A DNA stretch of 64,000 bases. Source: an uncultured Pelagimonas sp. (GTDB lineage: Bacteria > Pseudomonadota > Alphaproteobacteria > Rhodobacterales > Rhodobacteraceae). The notes beneath the pieces were generated by a model, which was not told where the DNA came from, made no database searches, and saw only the letters and a program-made list of their open reading frames with translations. A program made the translations under genes and the position numbers. The stretch is taken from NCBI RefSeq assembly GCF_947498515.1, contig NZ_CANMKO010000006.1, positions 247,564 to 311,563 on the forward strand, read 5' to 3'. Below, piece by piece: positions 7,956 to 17,166 of this stretch (the stretch's first letter is position 1; each line of letters starts with the position of its first letter).

Positions 7956-8987
7956 CTAGACCGCCTGAAAGACCCAGGCACCGTCGGCGCGCATCTCGCG
8001 GGTTGCGCGGCCTTCGTGCCAAAGATGCAGGCAATGCGCCATCGCTTCGACCAACGCCAAACCATATTCGCCACCGCCAATATGACGCTTGAACAGCGGC
8101 ATAAAACACTCGCCCGCCGATTTAGGGGTTTCGAGATGGTCCATCAGCCGATCAAGCGCCCCATGATGGTTGTCGATCAACTGACGCATCCGCGGTGGCA
8201 CGCCGGTAAAGGGCAATTTGTGCCCGCCCAGCGCAAGGTGCTCGGGTCGCGCCAATTTCGAAAGCCGTTCACAGCTTTCTAGCCATTCACCCACCGGATC
8301 CGCCTCGGGCTGGGTGGCGTAAACCCCTAGGTTCGAGCTGATCGACGGCAAAATCTGATCCCCCGCCAACACCAAATCGCAATCACGCGACCAAAGCGTG
8401 GCGTGTTCGGGCGCATGGCCATTGCCGATGTGAATATCCCAATCGCGGCCACCAGCGCGGATCACGTCATCCTGTTGAATACGGGTAAAGCCGAGCGGCA
8501 TTTCATAAACGCAATCGGCAAAATTGAACGGACGACCGGCCTGCCGTTCGGCCAGCTCTTTGGCCTCCATCCCGCAGCCTTTCCAATAGGTTACGGTTTC
8601 ATCGGTCGGAAGGTTCTGCACATCCAACTGCAACATCCGCGCCATCAACCACGCGGTGCGGGTCATCACCAATTCCGCGCCATGTTCCTTTTGGAACCAT
8701 CCCGCCAACCCGATATGATCGGGGTGGTGATGGGTGCCAATCACCCGGCGCACCGGTTTACCCTTGAGCGGGCCGTCCAATGTCGCTTGCCATATCTCAC
8801 GCGATTTGCGGGTGCTAAACCCGGTGTCGACAATGGTCCACCCATCGCCATCATCCAGCGCATATAGATTGACGTGATCCAGCTTCATCGGCAGCGGTTG
8901 GCGCAGCCAAAGCACTCCGTCTGCAACTTCGATAGCCTCGCCAGGGGCGGGCGGTGTTTCAAACGGGTAGCGGATCACATCTGTCAT
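7956..8987 (-). CDS. Metallo-beta-lactamase fold hydrolase
   Basis: The 343-residue protein has the MBL-fold metal signature 'GTHHHPDHIG' (residues 84-93), the later ligand His in 'GNGHAPEHATLW' and Asp in 'LVLAGDQILP'. The C-terminal third (about 240-343) is an additional helical domain like that of large MBL hydrolases related to the glyoxalase II/LACTB2 group. It follows the acyl-CoA dehydrogenase gene by 9 bases on the same strand, so the two are probably one transcript, which would fit a thioesterase-like role in fatty-acid or acyl-CoA breakdown. That role is inferred from context. Confidence 0.88.
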   Translation of the reverse strand: MTDVIRYPFETPPAPGEAIEVADGVLWLRQPLPMKLDHVNLYALDDGDGWTIVDTGFSTRKSREIWQATLDGPLKGKPVRRVIGTHHHPDHIGLAGWFQKEHGAELVMTRTAWLMARMLQLDVQNLPTDETVTYWKGCGMEAKELAERQAGRPFNFADCVYEMPLGFTRIQQDDVIRAGGRDWDIHIGNGHAPEHATLWSRDCDLVLAGDQILPSISSNLGVYATQPEADPVGEWLESCERLSKLARPEHLALGGHKLPFTGVPPRMRQLIDNHHGALDRLMDHLETPKSAGECFMPLFKRHIGGGEYGLALVEAMAHCLHLWHEGRATREMRADGAWVFQAV

Positions 8988-8996
8988 ATAGGCCCC

Positions 8997-10697
8997 TTAC
9001 ACCGCCAGATCGTCAGGTGAAATAGCCATCAGATCATCGCCACCCTCGCGGGCATGGGCCAATAGTCCAACATGCTCCGGCAACAGCCGGGTGATGTAAA
9101 ACCGCGCCAATTTGGCCTCGGCCCCATCTGGTTTGGCCATCGCGGCGCAAAGGTGGAAATAACCGCCCAAAACCCGCGCAAACCCCTGCAAAAACGGCAC
9201 AGCCACGGCAAAGCGATCCGCAATGTCACGGGCCGCTAAGGCTTCGGTGGTTTCGCGAAGGTTCTCCGAGGCCTGCCAAACCGGTTCGGCCAAATCCGGC
9301 ATCGTCGCCCGCGCGCTTTCGGCAAAGGCTTCGATCTCATCAAGCAACCGATACGCCGCCTCGCCGCCATCCAACAATTTGCGCCCCACAAGGTCCATCG
9401 CCTGAATGCCGTTGGTGCCTTCGTAAATGGATGTCACCCGAACATCGCGCACATATTGCGCCGCTCCGGTCTCTTCGATAAACCCCATGCCGCCATGCAC
9501 CTGAAGGCCCATATTGGCCACCGCGATGCCGGTATCTGTGCCAAAGGCCTTGGCAATCGGGGTCAAAAACGCGGCGCGGGCCTTCCATTCGGCATCACCC
9601 GTGGCGTTGGACATATCAATCGCCACCGCCAAAGAGAGCGCGATCGCACGCGCGGCAAAGGTGTCGGACTTCATCGTCGCCAACATTCGGCGCACATCGG
9701 CGTGGCCAATGATTGTGCCCTCGGGCGACCGGCCCTGTTTGCGCTCATTGGCATAGGCCAACGCCTGTTGATAGGCGCGCTCGGCAATGCCAACCCCTTG
9801 GACACCAACCCCAAGGCGGGCGTTGTTCATCATGGTAAACATGGCGCGCATCCCGTCATGCTCTCCACCAATCAACCAACCGCGCGCGCCCTCAAACGAC
9901 ATCACGCATGTCGGGCTACCGTGAATGCCCATCTTGTGCTCAACACTGACCACCTTGAGGCTATTGGCGGTGCCGGGGTTGCCGTTTTCGTCGGGAATAT
10001 TGCGCGGAACAAGGAACAGGCTGATGCCCTTGGTGCCCGCAACCCCATCGGGAAGGCGCGCCAACACCAAATGGCACACATTCTCGGTGAAATCATTGTC
10101 ACCCCAGCTGATGAAAATCTTTTGGCCGGTCACCGAATAAGTCCCGTCACCATTCGGCTCGGCCTTGGACGAAAGCGCCCCGACATCCGATCCCGCCTGA
10201 GGCTCGGTTAGGTTCATGGTCCCCGCCCATTCACCCGTCACCAGTTTCGGCAAATACAGGTCCTTGATCTCATCACTGGCGTGGTGTTCCAACGCCTCGA
10301 TCTGGCCCTGGGTCATCAACGGGTTCAAATGCAACGACATGCAAGACGACACCATCATGTCGTTCACCGCGCTTGTCACCGTCATCGGTAGGCCCATACC
10401 GCCATATTCAGGATCAGCAGACACCGCGACCCAGCCACCTTCGGCAATCGCCTGATACCCGTCGGCAAACCCCTTTGACGTGCGCACCTTGCCGTTCTCT
10501 AGAACCGCCGGGTCGAGATCACCGTTGGTGTTCAAAGGGGCAAGCACCTCTTCGCACATCTTGGCGGCCTCGGACAAAATCGCCTCAACCGTGTCTGTGG
10601 TTGCATCGGCGAAACGGTCGGTCCCGGCCACGGCGTCAAAGCCGATAACGTGGTTCAGAAGCAGACGGAAATCATCCAGCGGGGCTCGGTAAGTCAT
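8997..10697 (-). CDS. Acyl-CoA dehydrogenase of the large (DmdC-like) type
   Basis: The 566-residue FAD enzyme oxidises an acyl-CoA at the alpha-beta bond and passes electrons to ETF. Visible are 'TMNLTEPQAGSDVG' (FAD/substrate region), 'KIFISWGDND', 'GVQGVGIAERAYQQAL', and the catalytic region 'SIYEGTNGIQAMDLVGRK'. A C-terminal extension of about 110 residues beyond the core domain is typical of the 560-600 residue subgroup that includes methylmercaptopropionyl-CoA dehydrogenase DmdC; substrate cannot be fixed from sequence. The open frame runs 57 codons further upstream, but I chose ATG 10697 because of its GGGAGG Shine-Dalgarno sequence and family N-terminus. It is divergent from the Sua5-like gene. 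Confidence 0.92.
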   Translation of the reverse strand: MTYRAPLDDFRLLLNHVIGFDAVAGTDRFADATTDTVEAILSEAAKMCEEVLAPLNTNGDLDPAVLENGKVRTSKGFADGYQAIAEGGWVAVSADPEYGGMGLPMTVTSAVNDMMVSSCMSLHLNPLMTQGQIEALEHHASDEIKDLYLPKLVTGEWAGTMNLTEPQAGSDVGALSSKAEPNGDGTYSVTGQKIFISWGDNDFTENVCHLVLARLPDGVAGTKGISLFLVPRNIPDENGNPGTANSLKVVSVEHKMGIHGSPTCVMSFEGARGWLIGGEHDGMRAMFTMMNNARLGVGVQGVGIAERAYQQALAYANERKQGRSPEGTIIGHADVRRMLATMKSDTFAARAIALSLAVAIDMSNATGDAEWKARAAFLTPIAKAFGTDTGIAVANMGLQVHGGMGFIEETGAAQYVRDVRVTSIYEGTNGIQAMDLVGRKLLDGGEAAYRLLDEIEAFAESARATMPDLAEPVWQASENLRETTEALAARDIADRFAVAVPFLQGFARVLGGYFHLCAAMAKPDGAEAKLARFYITRLLPEHVGLLAHAREGGDDLMAISPDDLAV

Positions 10698-10821
10698 GGG
10701 GCCTCCCGTATGGCTTGGCATTGGCCAAGCGCTCTTGTAGCTAAAGGTGTCTAAAAGCAAAATGAATTGGCCTGCCGCCGCCTTCAACCGAAACGCGGCG
10801 TCACAGAAAACGAGGGCCGCA

Positions 10822-11769
10822 ATGGCAGAAATCGCGACACAGCGTTTGGGCATGGTGGCCCAAGACATCGCTCAGGCGGCGAATGTCCTGCAGAACGGTG
10901 GCCTTGTCGCCTTTCCCACAGAAACGGTTTACGGCCTCGGAGCCGACGCCCGCGATGATCGCGCCGTTGCCCGAATTTACGAGGCCAAGGACCGACCAAG
11001 CTTTAACCCTCTGATCGTGCATGTCCCAACGATTGAGGCCGCCAAGGCCCTTGTTCACTGGACCAAAGCCGCGCAAAAACTGGCCGATGCCTTTTGGCCC
11101 GGACCTCTGACCTTGGTCCTTCCTATCCGCGCCGATGCGGGTATTTCCAAGCTGGTCACCGCCGGGCTCGACACCTTGGCGATCCGCCTTCCCGACGCCC
11201 CCTTGGCGCGTGATCTGCTGACCGCTTTTGGTGGCCCGGTCTCGGCGCCGTCGGCAAATACGTCGGGTCAAATAAGCCCGACTCGCGCGCAACACGTGCT
11301 TGATGACCTCACGGGCCGGATCGAAGCGGTGCTGGATGGTGGGGCCTGTTCGGTCGGCCTCGAATCAACAATTCTGGGATTAGCGGGCGATCCGACCCTC
11401 TTGCGCCCCGGCGGCGTCACCCGTGACGACCTATCAAAAGCATTGGGGCGACTCGTTCTTTTGCGCGATGAAAACGCGACAATTTCGGCCCCCGGCCAGA
11501 TCAAATCGCACTACGCACCTCGGGCACAGGTCCGGTTAAATGCAGAGAACTGGAACACCAACGAGGCGCGGCTAGGCTTTGGCGATATCGAATGCGACCT
11601 CAACCTATCGACCAAACGTGACCTGACCGAAGCCGCCGCCAATCTCTTTGAATTCTTGCATCGTCTCGATGCCATGAACCGGCCAACCATTGCCGTGTCT
11701 CCCATTCCTGATACCGGATTGGGAATTGCGATCAATGACCGGCTTAACCGGGCTGCAGCTGATCGGTGA
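10822..11769 (+). CDS. L-threonylcarbamoyladenylate synthase (Sua5/YwlC type)
   Basis: This enzyme makes threonylcarbamoyl-AMP from threonine, bicarbonate and ATP, the first step of t6A tRNA modification. The 315-residue protein has the YrdC domain (about 15-200), with 'GGLVAFPTETVYGLGADA' and 'KDRPSFNPLIVH', and 'SAPSANTSGQISPT' later. A linker follows with 'SPGQIKSHYAP'-like text (here 'APGQIKSHYAPRAQV', about 230), then the C-terminal Sua5 domain. I chose ATG 10822, preceded by GAGGG, over an upstream in-frame start at 10747 that would overlap the divergent promoter region. Its 3' end overlaps the convergent hypothetical gene by 26 bases. Confidence 0.93.
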   Translation: MAEIATQRLGMVAQDIAQAANVLQNGGLVAFPTETVYGLGADARDDRAVARIYEAKDRPSFNPLIVHVPTIEAAKALVHWTKAAQKLADAFWPGPLTLVLPIRADAGISKLVTAGLDTLAIRLPDAPLARDLLTAFGGPVSAPSANTSGQISPTRAQHVLDDLTGRIEAVLDGGACSVGLESTILGLAGDPTLLRPGGVTRDDLSKALGRLVLLRDENATISAPGQIKSHYAPRAQVRLNAENWNTNEARLGFGDIECDLNLSTKRDLTEAAANLFEFLHRLDAMNRPTIAVSPIPDTGLGIAINDRLNRAAADR

Positions 11770-12127
11770 ACCCGGTGGCTTTGATCAACTCTGACAACCC
11801 TTCGGCGTTTGTTTCAAAATCCAGAACCGTGATCGTCGCATGATCAACCGGATCAAACTGACATAGCTGATACATGTCGTCATAAACTTCGATCTCAACT
11901 TTGGCCTTGCTCCAATGCAAGCAAACCGTCGGCCAATCGCCGCGCCCAGCCCAGTCCGGAACCGCCCCTTTGACCGCTTCAAGCAGCCGCGTCGCATTTG
12001 AAATCGCTGTTTCAGACGGGGCGCTGTCCGGGGTCCAAGCAATGCGGACCGGGGTCCAAATGGCAGGAAGTATCATAGTTTCATAGACCTTTGGCATTTC
12101 TACTAACGTCACGGCGAACCTTGCCAA
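11744..12127 (-). CDS. Conserved hypothetical protein downstream of yqgE
   Basis: This 127-residue soluble protein has no recognised motif; it is rich in Thr/Val/Asp with a Trp-containing segment 'DWAGRGDWPTVCLHW' at about 57-71. The start is uncertain. TTG 12127 has a GAGGTG Shine-Dalgarno sequence that overlaps the yqgE stop, 8 bases upstream, and gives the length stated. ATG 12097 has no clear ribosome site. It is probably co-transcribed with yqgE, 12 bases upstream. Its C-terminal codons overlap the end of the Sua5-like gene on the other strand. Function is unknown. Confidence 0.65.
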   Translation of the reverse strand: MARFAVTLVEMPKVYETMILPAIWTPVRIAWTPDSAPSETAISNATRLLEAVKGAVPDWAGRGDWPTVCLHWSKAKVEIEVYDDMYQLCQFDPVDHATITVLDFETNAEGLSELIKATGFTDQLQPG

Positions 12128-12139
12128 CCACCAAACACC

Positions 12140-12721
12140 TCACGCGCGCCCGCCTTCGGACGAAAGAGCAAGTGCTGCAACGCCAATGCTTTCAAGCGCG
12201 GCCCCCCATCGTTCGCCATCGGGTAAATCAAAAACGATTCTGGGGTCCGATTCGCACACCAACCACCCGTTGGCGGCAATTTCCCCTTCAAGTTGGCCCG
12301 AGCCCCACCCCGCATAGCCAAGCGCCATCATCCATTTTTCCGGCCCCTCGCCAGCGCCGAGATCCTCAAGAATGTCTTGGGTCGCGGTCATGTGGATGTC
12401 ATCGCGTACCTCAACCGTCGTCACCAGTGATTTGTAATCGGGCGTGTGCAAAACAAACCCACGACCCATTTCGACCGGCCCGCCAAAATGGACGTGATGA
12501 TCGGATAGATCGGTTTTCATTTCGATCGAAAGTTGGGTCAAAAGGGTCGGCATATCAAGATCATCGCTGGATTTGTTGATGATCAGCCCCATCGCCCCTT
12601 CGTCCGAGTGGTCGCACATAAAAACAACGCTGTGTTCAAATCGCGGATCACCCATGCCGGGCATGGCAATCAGCATATGACCTGTCAGGTTGGTTGAGGA
12701 TGTTACGTCTTTCAACGTCAT
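12140..12721 (-). CDS. YqgE/AlgH family protein
   Basis: The 193-residue protein matches the UPF0301 (YqgE/AlgH) family: 'TGHMLIAMPGMGDPRFEHSVVFMCDHSDEGAMGLIIN' motifs near the N-terminus (cited in part), then 'HFGGPVEMGRGFVLH' near the middle and 'LGYAGWGSGQLEGEI' near residue 145. The biochemical role of the family is not established, although AlgH was linked to alginate regulation in Pseudomonas. I chose ATG 12721, not an upstream in-frame start at 12808, because it gives the family length and has an AAAGG ribosome site. It is divergent from the DsbD-like gene. Confidence 0.9.
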   Translation of the reverse strand: MTLKDVTSSTNLTGHMLIAMPGMGDPRFEHSVVFMCDHSDEGAMGLIINKSSDDLDMPTLLTQLSIEMKTDLSDHHVHFGGPVEMGRGFVLHTPDYKSLVTTVEVRDDIHMTATQDILEDLGAGEGPEKWMMALGYAGWGSGQLEGEIAANGWLVCESDPRIVFDLPDGERWGAALESIGVAALALSSEGGRA

Positions 12722-12871
12722 CGCGGGCCTTTCCGTTCTTAGACTCTCAGCATGGCCCGGCAACGGGCGCGACGCAAGGGGAACACGTGCCGCAGCCCCC
12801 ATATGCAACCATTAGGCGCATCACGCATCCTATCGCCGGAATGTGACTTTTATTTCGGCGTGAAAAACCCC

Positions 12872-13678
12872 ATGTCTGATCCTATGAAACACCCAATTCT
12901 TGCCCTCGCCTGCCTTGCACTGCCCACCCTTGCCAGCGCTGAAAGCTATGAAAACGTCATCCGCGCCACGCTTCAACCGGGATGGCGGATGGCGGATGGC
13001 TCGCATATGGCGGCGCTGCATCTCGAACTGGCTCCGGGCTGGAAAACCTATTGGCGTGCGCCGGGGGATGCGGGCATTCCGCCGCAATTCCGCTGGAAAC
13101 GCGCCAAAGGCACAAAAAGCGTCCGCATCCATTGGCCCGCTCCCGAGGTGTTTCACCAATCCGGCATGCGCTCGGTCGGCTATTCCGGCTCGGTCACGCT
13201 GCCATTGCGGGTTCAATTGAACACAACCGGCGATTCCCGGCTTAAGGGTGTGATTGATATCGGCATCTGCAAAGAAGTTTGCCTCCCCCACCGCGTTCGG
13301 GTCGAGGCGGTCTTGCCCGCCGCTAACACCAATCCAACGCCGTCCATCGCCGCCGCCTTGGCCGATGAACCCTACGCCGCAGAAGAGGCCGGGGTGTCCA
13401 ACGTCTCTTGTTCGGTGTCTCCGGCATCCAACGGCCTGACCCTCACGGCGCAGATCGCCATGCCCAAGGGTACCGGGCGCGAAGAGACCGTGATCGAAAC
13501 CGCCAATCCCGAAGTCTGGGTCGGTGAGCCGAAAACATGGTGGGACGGCAATCGCCTTATGGCCGAGGCCCAGATGGCCCATATGAACGGTGGCGCGTTT
13601 GCGCTTGATCGCTCGCGTGTCCGGATCACCGTATTGGGTGGCTCAATGCCCGTCGACATCCGCGGATGCGATAGCTAA
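12872..13678 (+). CDS. Secreted DsbD N-terminal (alpha) domain-like protein
   Basis: The 268-residue protein has a signal peptide (from a second possible start, Met at 12884: basic start, hydrophobic core, cut after 'LASA') and a periplasmic domain like the N-terminal domain of the thiol:disulfide carrier DsbD. The redox pair is visible as 'ICKEVCLP' near residue 135. No membrane domain or thioredoxin domain follows, so the usual three-part DsbD is absent and this is a stand-alone alpha-like domain. It would need a partner such as CcdA for electrons; none is in the window. Ribosome sites are weak at both possible starts (12872 and 12884). Confidence 0.85.
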   Translation: MSDPMKHPILALACLALPTLASAESYENVIRATLQPGWRMADGSHMAALHLELAPGWKTYWRAPGDAGIPPQFRWKRAKGTKSVRIHWPAPEVFHQSGMRSVGYSGSVTLPLRVQLNTTGDSRLKGVIDIGICKEVCLPHRVRVEAVLPAANTNPTPSIAAALADEPYAAEEAGVSNVSCSVSPASNGLTLTAQIAMPKGTGREETVIETANPEVWVGEPKTWWDGNRLMAEAQMAHMNGGAFALDRSRVRITVLGGSMPVDIRGCDS

Positions 13679-13699
13679 CCGGCCCGGCTTCTTCTTTCC

Positions 13700-13745
13700 A
13701 CAAATATCCCGGGGGTGACCGAAGCCATCGGCTTCAGAGGGGGCT
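13700..13745. repeat. Intergenic element with hairpin between convergent genes
   Basis: The 95-base gap between two convergent genes holds a short G-rich string (AAATATCCCGGGGGTGA, 13702-13718) followed at once by a small inverted repeat GAAGCC-ATC-GGCTTC (13721-13735) and a GGGG...CCCC segment. I recall similar strings at gene ends in roseobacter genomes, but that is memory, not a search. It may act as a bidirectional terminator, although there is no T tract. Confidence 0.4.
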
Positions 13746-13773
13746 GGTCCCCTTCCTTCCTCCTTAAGAAATG

Positions 13774-16700
13774 CTATCCCCGCATCATGCGTTTAACGCC
13801 GATTCCAAAGCCGCCAAGCACATAAAACACCACCGCCAAAGCCCCCGAGCCAAGAACAAACACGGCAAAGGCAGCGAGGTTCGGGGCCACTTGCGCCACC
13901 GGCCCTTGGGCCAATTGCGCGGGCAGTTCGCCATAAACGGCCGTATGGCCCAAGGTCACCGCCAACCACGCCAACATCGCCGCAAAACCCAAAAGCATCC
14001 AAGCCCGCAACGCCAACCCACGGAACCAAAGCCCCCGCTTCAAGGCGGCGATATAGCGCCCGACATCATGCTGGATCGCCACCAATGCCGGCACCACCAG
14101 CAAAACCAAGATCATCCCAAAGCCTAGCCCATAGACCAAGGTGATCACCGTCGGCTTAAGAAACTGCGCCTGTGCTGACCGTTCGGTGAGCAAGGGGGCA
14201 AGCCCCAAAACCGTGGTCGCCGTGGTCAAAAACACCGGGCGCAATCGGTCAGCAACCCCATCAATGATCGACGGAACCAATCCCCGCTCGGCGGCGTATT
14301 CATCAATCTGGGTCACCAACACGATGGAATCATTGATGATAATCCCCGTCATCCCCAATAGACCAACCACCGTAAACATGCTGAGCGGTACATCCCAATA
14401 GGCGTGACCATAGATTGTCCCGACCAACCCAAAAGGGATAATCGCCATAACAACCAAAGGCCGCGACCAGCTGGCAAAGACCCATGACAGCACGAGGTAG
14501 ATCCCAAGCAACACAAGAACCAATCCGGTTTTGGCATCATTGAGGAAGTCATCCTCTTGCTCGCTTAGACCAGATAGCCGGTATTCCACCTGCCGTGTTT
14601 CGGCGATCCCCGGCAAAACCTGTTCGTCCAGTATCGTCATGATCTCTGTGGCGCGGGCCGGGTCATCTTCGGACAAATCACCAGTGACCGAAATCACCCG
14701 GATGCCGTTTTCGCGTCGGACCGTCGAAAACCCGGTGCGGCGTTCAACGCTGACAATATCGGCCAGCGGCACATAGGCCCCGTCCGGTGTGCGCATCAAC
14801 GAGCGCTCCAGAAAATCCGCCGTTAGCTCGCCACTGGGAAGCTCAACCCTAATCGCCGCGCTACGCGGTCCGTCCGGATAAGTGGCCGCTTCGATGCCCC
14901 CCAATCGGTCGCGCAAAACCCGCCCCAACCCGTCAATTTCAAAGCCAAGGGCCTGCCCCTGCGCCGTCAACTCAAGGATCAGCTCTTCTTTGTCATAGGC
15001 AAGGTTGTCTTCAACCGCCGAAATCTCGGGGAACTGCGCCACTGCGGTTTGCAAATCCTCCGAGGCAGCTTTCAAAACCTCGGCAGAAGCTCCGTAAAAT
15101 TGGACGTCCAAAGCATCGCCACCCGGCCCCGACCGCCAGCCGCGAAAGGTCAGCGTTTCGACCAAGGGATGGCGCGGCACCCGGTCTTGCAATTCACCGA
15201 CGAACGCAAAGCTGGAATAGGGGCGCAAATCCGACTCGATAAGCTCAATCGAAATGCCGCCCAATTGGTCGGCGTCCTTGGTATCGGCCCCACGCAACCC
15301 ACGCCCGGCATTCCCGCCCACTTCGGCCACCACATAGACCAACGGGTTGCGACCATGTTTTTCCTCATATTCAGTGGCAAGCTCTTCAGTGGCTTGTTGA
15401 AACAGGCGCATTTGCTCCATGGAATCGGCCCGCGTCGCCCCCGGTGCCATGGCAAAATTCCCGGTCACCGACGCGCGTTCGGGCGCGTTAAAGAACCGCC
15501 ATTGCACATCGCCATCAATCAGCAAAACCACCTGACTTGCCAATGCAAGAACCGCGCCAGCTATCACCGCATAGCGCATCCCAATAATCAGCCGCATGAA
15601 CGGGCGAAACAGCTTGTCACGCACAAAGCAAAAACCGCGATCAACCACGCGCGACGGCCAATCATACCAATGTTGTTCGGCGGAATGTTTGAGTGCATGC
15701 GCCATATGGTGCGGCAGGATCAAAAAGCATTCGACCAAAGAGGCCAGCAAAACCACAATCACTGTGAACGGAATATCCCCGATCAAATCGCCAAACCGAC
15801 CGCCAATCGCCGTCAAACCAAAAAAGGCAATCACCGTGGTCAAGGTCGCCGAAAACACCGGTAAAGCCATGCGCCGCGCCGCTGATTCCGCCGCCTGATA
15901 GGGGTCCAAACCCCGGCGGGACAGGTGATCGGCATGTTCGCCAACCACAATCGCGTCATCCACCACGATGCCCAAAGTGATGATAAGCGCAAAGAGCGAG
16001 ATCATGTTGATCGTCAGCCCAGACAGATACATCAACGCAATCGCCGCAAGCATCGCGGTCGGAATACCCGCCGCCACCCAAAGCGCCGTTCGAGCATTGA
16101 GGAACAAAAACAACAACCCGACAACAAGAGCCAGACCGGTTAACCCGTTGGTCAAAAGGATGTCCAACCGGCCCGAAATCGCCTCGGCCCGCGTACGGAT
16201 AAGGTCGATGCTGACCCCATCGGGCAGTGAGGTTTTGAACTCTTCCGCGACGTCTTCGACGGTGTGCTGAATGCCAATCGCGTCGCCCTGAGCTGTGCGA
16301 TCGACCCGGATCGATATGGCCGGGTTTTCGCCGACGAAATAGCTGCGTTCGCGGTCAATGCCTTCGACTTGAATCTCGGCCACATCCGCAATGGTGAGCT
16401 TGGACCCATCCGGGTTTGAGCGCAGCGCAATTGCCCCGATATCCCGTGCCGTGCGTTTTTCGACACCGGTGCGCACCCGCGCGCCAGCGCTCCCCACGTC
16501 ACCGGCGGGGTCGGTATCAACCTCGGCGGCAATGGCCGTTGCGATGTCGCGCATGGTGATGTCAAAGGCGATCAAATTCGACGATGGCACTTCGATCATC
16601 GTTTGTGGTGCCGCCAGCCCGCGGATTGTCGTGCGCGTCACCCCTTCGGCAAACAGGCGCACCACCAATTCGTCGGAAAAACGCGCCAATTGATCGACGC

Positions 16701-17163
16701 CAACCGGGCCGGTGATGACCAAATCGGTGACCCTATCGCGCCACGCCGCGCGGCGCACGCTTGGGTCATCGGCATCTTCGGGAAGCGTTGTGACCGCATC
16801 AACCGCCGCCTGCACATCGTCGGCGGCGCGGGCCATATCCCAACCCGGTTCAAACTCAAGCGCGATAAAGGCGCTGCCTTCGCTTGACGAAGCACCAGAT
16901 TGCTCAACCCCTTCCACCGTCAACAACGCCGGTTCAAGAACCTGCACAATCGCCGCGTCGACGTCTTCGGCCCCCGCCCCTTCCCAGGACACACGCACCG
17001 TGACGTCATCCAAAACCACATCAGGAAAGAACTGCGCGCGCATGTTTGGCGCGGCCATCAACCCGGCGGCAATCAGGATCACAAAAACCAGATTGGCAAT
17101 TGTTGGATGCCGGGTGAAATAGCTGAGAATGCCACCAGCGGCTTTGGGAACGCGGCGGGCCAT
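13774..17163 (-). CDS. RND-family efflux pump permease subunit
   Basis: The 1129-residue inner-membrane antiporter has RND architecture: a first helix at about 20-40, a large periplasmic loop, helices at about 340-500, a second large loop, and helices at about 870-1010. The proton relay pair is visible in the fourth helix as 'LGIVVDDAIVVGEHAD' (about residue 400). After the twelfth helix, the protein carries about 90 extra residues with two more hydrophobic segments, which standard pumps lack. I chose ATG 17163, two bases after the adaptor stop region, preceded by a G-rich ribosome site; a GTG one codon earlier is possible. It is cotranscribed with the adaptor; no outer-membrane channel gene is nearby. 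The substrate is unknown. Confidence 0.93.
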   Translation of the reverse strand: MARRVPKAAGGILSYFTRHPTIANLVFVILIAAGLMAAPNMRAQFFPDVVLDDVTVRVSWEGAGAEDVDAAIVQVLEPALLTVEGVEQSGASSSEGSAFIALEFEPGWDMARAADDVQAAVDAVTTLPEDADDPSVRRAAWRDRVTDLVITGPVGVDQLARFSDELVVRLFAEGVTRTTIRGLAAPQTMIEVPSSNLIAFDITMRDIATAIAAEVDTDPAGDVGSAGARVRTGVEKRTARDIGAIALRSNPDGSKLTIADVAEIQVEGIDRERSYFVGENPAISIRVDRTAQGDAIGIQHTVEDVAEEFKTSLPDGVSIDLIRTRAEAISGRLDILLTNGLTGLALVVGLLFLFLNARTALWVAAGIPTAMLAAIALMYLSGLTINMISLFALIITLGIVVDDAIVVGEHADHLSRRGLDPYQAAESAARRMALPVFSATLTTVIAFFGLTAIGGRFGDLIGDIPFTVIVVLLASLVECFLILPHHMAHALKHSAEQHWYDWPSRVVDRGFCFVRDKLFRPFMRLIIGMRYAVIAGAVLALASQVVLLIDGDVQWRFFNAPERASVTGNFAMAPGATRADSMEQMRLFQQATEELATEYEEKHGRNPLVYVVAEVGGNAGRGLRGADTKDADQLGGISIELIESDLRPYSSFAFVGELQDRVPRHPLVETLTFRGWRSGPGGDALDVQFYGASAEVLKAASEDLQTAVAQFPEISAVEDNLAYDKEELILELTAQGQALGFEIDGLGRVLRDRLGGIEAATYPDGPRSAAIRVELPSGELTADFLERSLMRTPDGAYVPLADIVSVERRTGFSTVRRENGIRVISVTGDLSEDDPARATEIMTILDEQVLPGIAETRQVEYRLSGLSEQEDDFLNDAKTGLVLVLLGIYLVLSWVFASWSRPLVVMAIIPFGLVGTIYGHAYWDVPLSMFTVVGLLGMTGIIINDSIVLVTQIDEYAAERGLVPSIIDGVADRLRPVFLTTATTVLGLAPLLTERSAQAQFLKPTVITLVYGLGFGMILVLLVVPALVAIQHDVGRYIAALKRGLWFRGLALRAWMLLGFAAMLAWLAVTLGHTAVYGELPAQLAQGPVAQVAPNLAAFAVFVLGSGALAVVFYVLGGFGIGVKRMMRG

Positions 17164-17166
17164 CAC

